Shown piece by piece: positions 1 to 5,710 of a stretch of 13,657 bases of DNA; position 1 is the first letter of the stretch; every line of letters begins with the position of its first letter. The position numbers and the translations under genes were made by a program. The DNA lies in contig JAFAEU010000084.1 in the NCBI GenBank assembly GCA_023423855.1, forward strand, positions 1-13,657, read 5' to 3'. Source of the DNA: Pseudomonadota bacterium. GTDB taxonomy: Bacteria; Pseudomonadota; Gammaproteobacteria; Xanthomonadales; Xanthomonadaceae. Below the pieces are notes generated by a model. The model did not search any database. It saw only the letters and a program-made list of their open reading frames with translations, and was not told the DNA's origin.

Positions 1-393
1 AATTACGCGAAAGTCACTGTCCGATCGTTGCTCCATGTTCGCACCGATCTCTCTTCCTGACTTCTGCTGAAGCGGAAGCGCCAGCTTTGCGAAATACCGG
101 CCTGCCTGCCCCTCGCTCTTGTGCGCATATTTTCCAGTGACGGCATTCAACGCGTCCAGCTCTCTCTGTAATTTCTTTTCGCTCATACAGATTCGCGTCC
201 CAGTGCGGCAAGATTGCCTGCCATCCGGATCGACGAACTTGTATGGATTACTGTTCCCATACCGATAGCGATTGAAGGCGACGATCGGCTGCCCGTGGGC
301 TGCCACGGGATCAGTACTCAGAAACAGTCCAAGCTGCGGATCGTAGTAGCGCTGAACACTCTGACCCGGCGCGGGTTCCGCCTGTTGCTGCGA
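1..393 (-). pseudogene. Displaced 3' end of an RHS gene with an alternative C-terminal tip (5'-truncated, runs off left edge)
   Basis: Read on the minus strand, this frame is open from just after a TGA at 396-394 to the window edge. It encodes QRYYDPQLGLFLSTDPV, then RYRYGNSNPYKFVDPDGR, the hyperconserved end of the RHS core. About 66 residues of a tip (starting QSCRTGTRICMSEKK) follow and continue beyond the window. The DPDGR border is where RHS proteins switch from conserved core to variable toxin. The same core end occurs in the intact RHS gene at about 6265-6400, but the tip here is unrelated to that one. Similarity to the intact gene stops near position 358, after TAGCGCTG, and no convincing start codon or RBS precedes it. 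This is the usual form of an orphan rhs-CT module. The tip's activity is not recognised, and any immunity gene would lie outside the window. A truncated relic of a second full RHS gene is the alternative. Confidence 0.8.
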
Positions 394-627
394 TCAACCC
401 TTGATGCGGTGCGGCCTGCGTTGCCGTTTCGCCCTTGATGCACCTCCTGCCGTTCTCGCCGAAGCCCTTGAAGCGACTTTCGGCCACCATTGCCGTGGCG
501 TCAAGAACGCTGCCCACCCGTTGCCCACAACACACCCGGCGCAGGGGATGGATAGACCATCCCCATACACGCCGGGACGGCGCTGCGCGCCGGTTGTGGA
601 CAACGCGTGGACAGCTTCCCGCTTCGA
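394..627. other. Non-coding stretch with hairpin and repeated GTCCAC/GCCCAC motifs
   Basis: No reading frame here looks like a protein gene. The open frames on both strands are rich in Arg, Pro and Cys and resemble no known family. The stretch contains a perfect 8-bp inverted repeat (544-564). It also has three related motifs: TTGCCCACA at 521-529 (plus strand), and TTGTCCACA at 602-594 and TGTCCACGC near 612-604 (minus strand). The second is one base from the DnaA box TTATCCACA. A transfer origin or replication-related site of the neighbouring mobile element is possible but unproven. Confidence 0.4.
544..564. repeat. Perfect inverted repeat, 8-bp arms, 5-base loop
   Basis: GGGGATGG at 544-551 pairs with CCATCCCC at 557-564 across ATAGA. 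No T-run follows on either strand, so it does not look like an intrinsic terminator. It sits in the non-coding stretch between the displaced RHS tip and the small VbhA-like gene. Inverted repeats of this size occur beside nick sites in transfer origins, but no nick consensus is recognisable. Confidence 0.5.
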
Positions 628-822
628 TCAATTGGCCGGCTGTTCCTTCACCTGTCGAACTTCATGGATTGACGCATCGCCAATGGCAAACCGATACAGC
701 GCCTGCCTTTCCGCATCCGGCCGCTGCACGCCCTCCCAGCCATCGGCGGCAAACACGCCTTCCAGGTCCTGGATACGCTCTTTCATTTCCTCCAGCGTCT
801 CCGGCTTCGTCAATCTGTCCAC
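628..822 (-). CDS. Small VbhA-like (Fic-antitoxin-type) protein, 64 residues
   Basis: The GTG start at 822-820 is chosen because AGGAG (833-829) lies six bases upstream. The frame extends further upstream, but that part reads as nonsense and has no RBS. The product begins VDRLTKPETLEEMKERIQDL and ends RQVKEQPAN. Its second half, EG(x)nLYRFAIGDASIHEVRQ, can be laid without gaps on my recollection of the VbhA antitoxin (EG ... R..VVGE...DV). VbhA-type proteins inhibit Fic AMP-transferases by placing an (S/T)xxxE(G/N) helix in the Fic active site. Here the equivalent segment reads ADGWEG, so the Ser/Thr is replaced by Ala. No Fic toxin gene follows it in the window. It may be an orphan antitoxin or a cargo gene of the mobile element. 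The coding call is firmer than the family assignment. Confidence 0.6.
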   Translation of the reverse strand: MDRLTKPETLEEMKERIQDLEGVFAADGWEGVQRPDAERQALYRFAIGDASIHEVRQVKEQPAN

Positions 823-1094
823 ATTGATCTCCTGTATTGAGTGAAGAATTGACCTTCTGCATTGCAGCGAATTGAACACCCCGAAGCGGGGCCGATTTTC
901 CGCCGTGTCCTTAACCCCGCGAAGCCCATACACCATACGCACCCTGCCGGGTGTGCAAGTCACTGACTTCGTTGACCTTTCCGGACGCGTCACGATTTGG
1001 CGGTCATACGCAGGTACTACAGCCTGCCCGCAAGCCCTTGATCGGCCACGGATCGGGTTCGTACCGCTGTCATACCCTGCTATCGTCGCAGCGC
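823..1094. promoter_or_regulatory. Divergent intergenic region between VbhA-like gene (-) and RHH gene (+)
   Basis: About 270 bp separate the two divergent starts, so promoters in both directions are expected here, but I see no strong sigma70 pair. Visible structure includes the hairpin at 879-891 and an inverted repeat GCAGG/CCTGC at 1010-1014 and 1023-1027. There are also two copies of GTCATAC, near 1003 and 1069. An RHH protein often represses its own promoter, so the repeats upstream of 1095 are possible operators. This is inference only. Confidence 0.3.
879..891. other. Short GC hairpin followed by CCGATTTT (weak terminator candidate, plus sense)
   Basis: CCCCG (879-883) and CGGGG (887-891) flank an AAG loop and are followed by a short T-run. 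The arms are short and the T-run imperfect. It lies in the divergent region between the VbhA-like gene and the ribbon-helix-helix gene and could limit read-through toward the latter. Confidence 0.25.
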
Positions 1095-1427
1095 ATGAGA
1101 ACTTTCAGCGTCAAGTTCCCCAAAGACCAGGCCGTCATGATCGAAATGCTTGCCGCCGACAGCGGGCAGACGATCAGCGAGTTCATCCGCGAACGGGTGT
1201 TGGCACGGGAGGACATGCGCGAGGAATTGATGGTGCTGCAACGGATGGTGGTCGCGCTGGCTGCCGAGGCGCGATCACCGCATCCTGCCGACTCGGCTTC
1301 CCCCGCCGACAGCGCCCTGCTGCTGGAAACGGTCCTGCGCCTGCGCGCCCTGTCCAACCCGACCGCGACCGCCGCCATCTTTGCGGAAATGAAGCGTCAG
1401 GGCGTGATGCCCTACGCGCCGCAATAG
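1095..1427 (+). CDS. Ribbon-helix-helix DNA-binding protein, 110 residues
   Basis: The start is placed at ATG 1095. The N-terminus MRTFSVKFPKDQAVMIEMLA has the beta-strand followed by two helices (to ISEFIRERVL, about residue 36) typical of RHH proteins of the CopG/Arc/MobC type. The frame is open upstream to an out-of-context GTG near 951, but that part shows no RHH character. Residues 37-60 form a charged helix. A polar Ala/Ser/Pro linker follows, then a second helical segment (LLLETVLRLRAL ... AAIFAEMKRQGVMPY). RHH dimers bind operators or serve as relaxosome accessory proteins. A role in mobilisation of the neighbouring element is attractive but unproven, since no relaxase gene is present. 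There is no clear RBS. The gene is convergent with the recombinase gene, 60 bp away. Confidence 0.7.
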   Translation: MRTFSVKFPKDQAVMIEMLAADSGQTISEFIRERVLAREDMREELMVLQRMVVALAAEARSPHPADSASPADSALLLETVLRLRALSNPTATAAIFAEMKRQGVMPYAPQ

Positions 1428-1439
1428 CCGAGCCATACA

Positions 1440-1455
1440 TCAGTCGAAAGACTGA
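1440..1455. terminator. Hairpin between convergent genes (TCAGTC-GAAA-GACTGA)
   Basis: Six-base perfect arms (1440-1445 and 1450-1455) close a GAAA tetraloop, a very stable fold in RNA. It lies between the ends of the RHH gene (1427, plus) and the recombinase gene (1488, minus). Neither side has a U-tract, so an intrinsic terminator is only a weak call. It could equally protect mRNA 3' ends. Confidence 0.4.
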
Positions 1456-1487
1456 CATACCCAAGGCTTACAGATTGGAATAGCCGC

Positions 1488-2480
1488 TTACTCCTCGCCC
1501 GGCTCCCGCAGCAATCGCGCCGCCGGATGCGTGGCCGCGTGAACGGCTTTCAGGCGAGCAATGGAGACGTGCGTATAGCGCTGGGTGGTGCTGATCTGCG
1601 TATGCCCCAGCATCTCCTGCACGTGCCGAATGTCGGCCCCGTTGTCGAGCATGGCGGTCGCCATCGTGTGCCGGAACAGATGACACGCGCCGCGCTTGGT
1701 GATGCCGGCCTGCTGGAAGTAGTGGCGCACCCGCCACGACAGCGCGTCATTGGACAACGGCTGACCGTCGCAGTTGAGGAACAGGTGCTTTTCGTCTGGC
1801 TGCTTGAGCAATAGCGGCCTGGCCTCGCGCTGGTACTTCTGTATCCACGCCAACGCCCGTTCACCGAGCGGCACGAACCGATCCTTGCGTCCCTTGCCGA
1901 GCCGCACATGCAGGGTGCCGTGCGACGGCTCCACGTCGCTCATGTGCAGCCCCACCAACTCGGCCCTGCGGATGCCAGTGGCATAGAACAGTTCAAGAAT
2001 GGCCCGATCCCGCAGGCCGTGGGGATCGGCAATGTCGGGCAAGGCCAAAACGGCTTCGACTTCCTCTAGCGTCAGCGGCTCGCGCAGGTCGTTCGTGCGC
2101 TTGGGCAACTCCAGGTCGGCGGCGGGATTGGATTGCACCACACCCTGCCGCACCAGCCAGCGGAAGAACATTTCCAGCGTGTAGAGCGCCACGATCTGGC
2201 CGTTCAACGCCATCGGCTGGCCGTTGGCCTTGCGGTAGCGGAACAAATAGCCTTGGAACTGCTCCACGTGGCGGTGCGTGACCTCGTCCGGGCGGTCGAT
2301 GCCGCGTTCGCTGCACCAGCTATGGAAAAGGGCCAGCCGGCTGCGCCGGGTGCGCTGGTCGGCCTGGCTGCGGTGCTGGACGCACAGGGCCTCCAGGTAG
2401 CGCCGTATCCATGCCGACAGGCTGTCCGGGTGCGACGGGGCCAGCAGCAGGGTCAGGCGTTCGGTACGCAGGCCGGCCAT
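1488..2480 (-). CDS. Tyrosine recombinase / integrase (XerC/XerD type), 330 residues
   Basis: Site-specific recombinase of the phage-integrase family, acting on DNA by a covalent 3'-phosphotyrosyl intermediate. An N-terminal SAM-like core-binding domain (about residues 20-120) precedes the catalytic domain. All expected catalytic residues are visible: Arg171 (ATGIRRAEL), Lys196 (GKGRKDR), His267 and Arg270 (CHLFRH), His293 (LGHTQIS) and Tyr302 (RYTHVS). It therefore looks active. The length fits Xer-like integrases. The ATG at 2480 lies one base after the stop of the upstream ATPase gene (TGA-C-ATG), so the two are translationally coupled. It probably mobilises the surrounding element. The attachment site is not identifiable, because no flanking direct repeat was found. 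Confidence 0.93.
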   Translation of the reverse strand: MAGLRTERLTLLLAPSHPDSLSAWIRRYLEALCVQHRSQADQRTRRSRLALFHSWCSERGIDRPDEVTHRHVEQFQGYLFRYRKANGQPMALNGQIVALYTLEMFFRWLVRQGVVQSNPAADLELPKRTNDLREPLTLEEVEAVLALPDIADPHGLRDRAILELFYATGIRRAELVGLHMSDVEPSHGTLHVRLGKGRKDRFVPLGERALAWIQKYQREARPLLLKQPDEKHLFLNCDGQPLSNDALSWRVRHYFQQAGITKRGACHLFRHTMATAMLDNGADIRHVQEMLGHTQISTTQRYTHVSIARLKAVHAATHPAARLLREPGEE

Positions 2481-2481
2481 G

Positions 2482-4368
2482 TCAGCGGCCCTCCGCGTGG
2501 CCGTTCAGGCAGGCAGCCTTGCCGGCCCGTGGACGTGCGTCTGGAGCTGTTTCCTTGGCTGTGGGCCGCAACGCCTTGTCCGGCTTGGATTTTTTGGCGG
2601 TTTTGCTACCCCGCGCAGGGGCCGCATCCCCACCGCGACCGGACCGCGCAGCCCCCGTGAGGTTAGGGGTTGCACCCCGCGAGGTTGCCGTTTTGCCCCG
2701 CGCAGTATGAGGCGAGGCCCACAAAGCGGGTTCGGATTCCTCAGTCTCCGCCATACCCAGCCCCATCAGCTGCGGGGCATCGCTGTCGGTGTCGCCGTCG
2801 AACAGCAGACTGTACGCGAAGCGCTGGCCCGGCCTGCCGCCGTGGACGGCCACATAGTCCAATTGCACCAGCCGATCCAGGTGGACACGCAGCTGCGTGT
2901 CGGACAGACCCAGCGGCCCGCGCACGTCGCGGCGGGTGAAGCGCACCGCTGCCCGCTCGATGCCCTGCACGCCGGCCCGCTCGGCCACCCAGTCATCGAG
3001 CGCCGTCAGCACGCGCCGCGTCTGCGGCGGCAGTTCATCCAGCGACCGCCCCAGCACCGCGTGCGCCAGCCGGTTTGCCAAGGCAATGTCCTCGCGGGTC
3101 ACTTCGACATACTCGACCGCCTGCCCCTCGACCTCCAGCGTCCGCACGGGCCGCTGGTACTGGTGCAGCAGGGCGATGGCGTCGATCAGGGCCAGGTACT
3201 TCACGTGGTCCCGGCGCAGCCGCACCCGGTCGCTGGCGAAGGTCAGGGACTCGGCATAGGGGTTCACCACCGCCAACGGCCGCAGCAGGGTCTGTGCCGC
3301 CTGATGGGCAGCCAACACCTGATCGCCCCGCACCTTCGACTGCAACCCCGCCAGCGTCCGGGCCTGCCGCTGGCGCTGCTGGATCGCCGCCGTCTGCTCC
3401 GGCGTCTCGTTGATGGTCAGCACAAGGCAGCGGTTGAGCAATTCCTCGTCGATGTCGATGGCCGTGGTGGTCAGGCATAACATCACCGGGCCTTCGACTC
3501 GGTAATCGGCGGTGACCAGCTTGCCGGTGGCTGGGTCCTTGCCGGTCGAGGCGATGGTCAGCTCACCCTGCGACTGGAGCAGCTTCAAGGCATAGGCGGC
3601 CTGCCGGACGCCTTCCTCTTCGGCAATAGCCAGAATCTTGTGCCGCAGGTCGCCTTCTCCGAGGTAGAACAGCGATTGCCCGGTCATGGCCGAGTAGTGG
3701 ACGCGCTGACGCTCGGGCATCAGCGACAGCAGCGCATCCATCAGGGTCGATTTACCGGCGGCGGACGTGGACTGGATCAGCACGGCCAGCGGCTTGTCCA
3801 GCAGCCGCGAGGTCATCGCCAGATAGCCGACCAAGGCGTTGACGTTCTCGCCCACTACGCCGACGGCTTCCACGTCCGCCACGATGCGATCAGGCAAGGC
3901 CGGATCGCGCAGCAGGGCCAGCCCCGCCGCTTCCTCGTCCTCGGTCAACAACGGCGCATCGGCGGAGGCATCCGGAGCCAGTGCCCCACGGATGGCCTGT
4001 TCCTGTAGCGGTTCCAAGGCCAGCACCAGCGCAGAGAGGTCGCCGGTGATGACCGACTCGGCCACGCCCAGTTCCAGCGCGGCCGCCTTGGCAAACGAAG
4101 TGCGGGCGCGGGCCAGGTACAGATCGAGCGTGTCCAGATGCAGGCGTTCGCCGGACGACACCCGCAACGTGATCTTCAAGGTCTCGGCCGACAGGTTCCG
4201 CGACAGGCCGCGCACGCGATAGGCACGTGGGCCGCGAACGAAGCGCACATCGTCCTCGCCGGCAATTTCCAGAGAACCGCTGACAGGGAGGGCACCCGAT
4301 AACGGCATCGACAGCGCCGCATCCGCAGCGGAACCCGGTGACGGGGAACCTTCGGGAGCGTGGGACAT
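2482..4368 (-). CDS. P-loop ATPase of the CHC2/TOPRIM primase-like mobile-element family, lacking the primase half, 628 residues
   Basis: A Walker A-like motif, STSAAGKST (residues 200-208), has the first Gly replaced by Ser. It is followed by an acidic Walker B-like strand (KILAIAEEEG, 244-253), a polar strand ending LTTTAIDID (about 299-307), and an arginine (LLNRC, Arg313) in a sensor or arginine-finger position. Residues about 475-525 look like a winged helix (FTRRDVRGPLGLSDTQLRVHL). The tail (about 545-628) is Ala/Arg/Lys rich and probably disordered. From memory, this core matches the C-terminal helicase-like half of roughly 1000-residue proteins annotated as CHC2 zinc-finger/TOPRIM primases, which are often next to tyrosine recombinases. 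Here the N-terminus has no zinc finger or TOPRIM. The start is well supported: AGGAGG (4382-4377) lies eight bases upstream, with a good promoter further up. A role in processing or replicating element DNA with the coupled recombinase is inferred. Confidence 0.8.
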   Translation of the reverse strand: MSHAPEGSPSPGSAADAALSMPLSGALPVSGSLEIAGEDDVRFVRGPRAYRVRGLSRNLSAETLKITLRVSSGERLHLDTLDLYLARARTSFAKAAALELGVAESVITGDLSALVLALEPLQEQAIRGALAPDASADAPLLTEDEEAAGLALLRDPALPDRIVADVEAVGVVGENVNALVGYLAMTSRLLDKPLAVLIQSTSAAGKSTLMDALLSLMPERQRVHYSAMTGQSLFYLGEGDLRHKILAIAEEEGVRQAAYALKLLQSQGELTIASTGKDPATGKLVTADYRVEGPVMLCLTTTAIDIDEELLNRCLVLTINETPEQTAAIQQRQRQARTLAGLQSKVRGDQVLAAHQAAQTLLRPLAVVNPYAESLTFASDRVRLRRDHVKYLALIDAIALLHQYQRPVRTLEVEGQAVEYVEVTREDIALANRLAHAVLGRSLDELPPQTRRVLTALDDWVAERAGVQGIERAAVRFTRRDVRGPLGLSDTQLRVHLDRLVQLDYVAVHGGRPGQRFAYSLLFDGDTDSDAPQLMGLGMAETEESEPALWASPHTARGKTATSRGATPNLTGAARSGRGGDAAPARGSKTAKKSKPDKALRPTAKETAPDARPRAGKAACLNGHAEGR

Positions 4369-4425
4369 GGGCGCGGCCTCCTGCGAAAAGCTGTCAAGAG
4401 CGACAGCGGGTCATAATTCAATCTC

Positions 4426-4455
4426 AGTATCACGTCGATATGGCGTTAGTGTCAA
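4426..4455 (-). promoter_or_regulatory. Sigma70-type promoter for the ATPase-recombinase operon
   Basis: On the minus strand a perfect -35, TTGACA (4455-4450), is followed after 18 bases by GATACT (4431-4426) as -10. The start codon at 4368 would give a leader of about 50 nt. The spacer contains one of the operator-like sites, so binding there would block the polymerase. Confidence 0.65.
4433..4448 (-). promoter_or_regulatory. Operator-like site 1 (TAACGCCATATCGACG) inside the ATPase promoter
   Basis: This 16-base sequence lies between the -35 and -10 of the ATPase promoter. It matches the site in front of the XRE gene (4621-4636) at 13 of 16 positions, with each copy pointing toward its own gene. 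It also overlaps a dyad, GGCGTT-N6-AACGCC (4442-4459), that spans the -35. The XRE protein encoded at 4674 is the obvious candidate ligand. Confidence 0.5.
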
Positions 4456-4620
4456 CGCCGATATGGATAGACGAAAACGCCGGAAGTGCAGTTTTTGAGG
4501 CAAGAAGTACGAACGGATTACGTCCTTACTTACTGACTTAAACAGCCAATTACGCAATGACGCAAGACAGGTGCCGCCAGCGGGAACCACCTGAAAGATG
4601 GAAATATTCAACTCAATCAA

Positions 4621-4636
4621 TTACGCCATATCAGCG
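4621..4636 (+). promoter_or_regulatory. Operator-like site 2 (TTACGCCATATCAGCG) upstream of the XRE gene
   Basis: Located 38 bases before the XRE start and matching site 1 at 13 of 16 positions. Nearby are related pieces: CAATTACGC[A/C]AT occurs at 4547-4558 and 4618-4629, and TC[A/G]ACGCCGAT at 4452-4462 and 4642-4652. The arrangement suggests negative autoregulation. A clear -35/-10 for the XRE gene could not be assigned. Confidence 0.45.
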
Positions 4637-4673
4637 TATCATCGACGCCGATCCGTCAAACCGGGGTTAGCGT

Positions 4674-5066
4674 ATGGGCACCGTAGAAGCACGACACAGC
4701 GTTGCCATGACACCAGACGAGAAAGCCTTCTTCCGCGAGCTAGGCGCACGCATGGCCGAACTGCGCCGCGACCAGGGGCTGACGCAGGCGCAGTTGGGCG
4801 AGCTGATCGGCGTGAGCCAGCAGCAGATCGCCTCGTTCGAGATCGGGCGCAGGCGCGTTCCGGTGTCGCTGCTGGCGTCGCTGGCGACCGGATTGGCGGT
4901 GACGGTCGAAGAACTTATCGGAGCACCGGGACGGCGACCTGCCGGCAAGCGAGGGCCAGCTCCGAAGCTGCAACAGCAGCTGGAGCGGATCAGCCAGCTG
5001 CCAAAGGCCAAGCAGAAGATGGTGAGCGAAGTGCTGGACTCGCTATTGGCACAGGCTGGTCGCTAA
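4674..5066 (+). CDS. XRE-family helix-turn-helix regulator, 130 residues
   Basis: An N-terminal Cro/C1-type HTH runs from about residue 18 to 75 (RELGARMAELRRDQGLTQ ... LGELIGVSQQQIASFEIGRR ... LLASLATGLAVTVEELIG). A basic linker (GKRGPAPKLQQQ) and a C-terminal helical segment, likely for dimerisation (LPKAKQKMVSEVLDSLL), follow. It is divergent from the ATPase-recombinase operon, 305 bp away, and the shared region holds paired operator-like sites. It is probably the switch controlling recombinase expression and its own gene. The start is uncertain. ATG 4674 has GGGG seven bases upstream. ATG 4707 (MTPDEKAFF) fits the usual start of related proteins but lacks an RBS. Confidence 0.85.
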   Translation: MGTVEARHSVAMTPDEKAFFRELGARMAELRRDQGLTQAQLGELIGVSQQQIASFEIGRRRVPVSLLASLATGLAVTVEELIGAPGRRPAGKRGPAPKLQQQLERISQLPKAKQKMVSEVLDSLLAQAGR

Positions 5067-5095
5067 GCAGCGTCACAACCCGAACAACGACATGA

Positions 5096-5109
5096 CCCGC
5101 AGACGCGGG
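5096..5109 (+). terminator. Weak hairpin downstream of the XRE gene
   Basis: CCCGC (5096-5100) and GCGGG (5105-5109) flank an AGAC loop and are followed by CCTTGTGCTT. It lies 30 bp after the XRE stop and before the convergent lipoprotein gene. The poor T-run makes termination uncertain. Confidence 0.35.
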
Positions 5110-5170
5110 CCTTGTGCTTCATGGCGACCACCATCCGCAGATCAAAACTCTCCTTGGGCATGAGGCGGGT

Positions 5171-5710
5171 TCAATCTGCCTTGCTCGGCTTCTTGAACTG
5201 TGCTTCAACCTGTGGTTTCAAGTCGGCTAACGGAAGTGGAGTGCATTCCGCATCTTCGCATGCCCTGATCAAGGTGAGGCCTGTCGAAAATGCCCACTCC
5301 ATCGGATCACCATCAAACGATGGAATCAGAAGCTCCAAGTCACATGTGCCATCAGACTTAAGCCTTACTTTCATCCGATCTTTTCTAGCGCCCCCCGTTT
5401 CAATGGAGCTCTCGTAGCTCAGAAGGGTGAGTCCATCTGCATAGCCTGACTTGCATCCATTGACTTCATTTATTAGTAACTCAGACTCCGGCCTGAACCG
5501 TCCCCTTAATGACCAAGTTCGATCGTGTACGCGATCCGCGGACAATTCCCTTGTAACGACATAGGCTCCTTCCGCAATGCACCAAGCACCCTGCCAGAAC
5601 TCACATCGCGATGGAGGAGAACCCACATCCTCGGCAGGGGGCGCAGCAGAAGCGCAAGCGACCATCAAGAGGGAAAGCGTTGTAACACACGCCACGGTAA
5701 CAGATCGCAT
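5171..5710 (-). CDS. Lipoprotein, likely immunity protein for the RHS tip toxin, 179 residues
   Basis: The start is set at ATG 5710-5708. Its first base is the last base of the RHS stop (TAATG), and GGAGG lies six bases upstream. Two earlier in-frame ATGs have worse spacing. The N-terminus MRSVTVACVTTLSLLMVAC is a lipoprotein signal with a lipobox-like MVAC, giving Cys19 as the acylated residue. Ala at +2 suggests outer-membrane sorting. The mature part contains paired cysteines (RCEFWQGAWC and later NGC, GTC, RACEDAEC) that could form disulfides. No family is recognised. Base composition is visibly less G+C-rich than the RHS core and like that of the tip, as expected for a toxin-immunity cassette. 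A lipoprotein immunity implies that the toxin acts in the periplasm or at the envelope. Immunity function is inferred from position only. Confidence 0.85.
   Translation of the reverse strand: MRSVTVACVTTLSLLMVACASAAPPAEDVGSPPSRCEFWQGAWCIAEGAYVVTRELSADRVHDRTWSLRGRFRPESELLINEVNGCKSGYADGLTLLSYESSIETGGARKDRMKVRLKSDGTCDLELLIPSFDGDPMEWAFSTGLTLIRACEDAECTPLPLADLKPQVEAQFKKPSKAD

Noticed and set aside
14..211. Short minus-strand frame of 65 codons
   Set aside because: Another frame of the RHS tip. The frame carrying DPDGR continues through this stretch to the window edge.
394..627. Fic toxin expected downstream of the VbhA-like gene
   Set aside because: No frame contains an HPFx(D/E)GN-like motif or any Fic-like sequence.
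1427..5170. Attachment-site direct repeats bounding the recombinase element
   Set aside because: No convincing matching repeat pair was found by eye between the 400-1100 and 5067-5170 flanks, so the element ends remain undefined.
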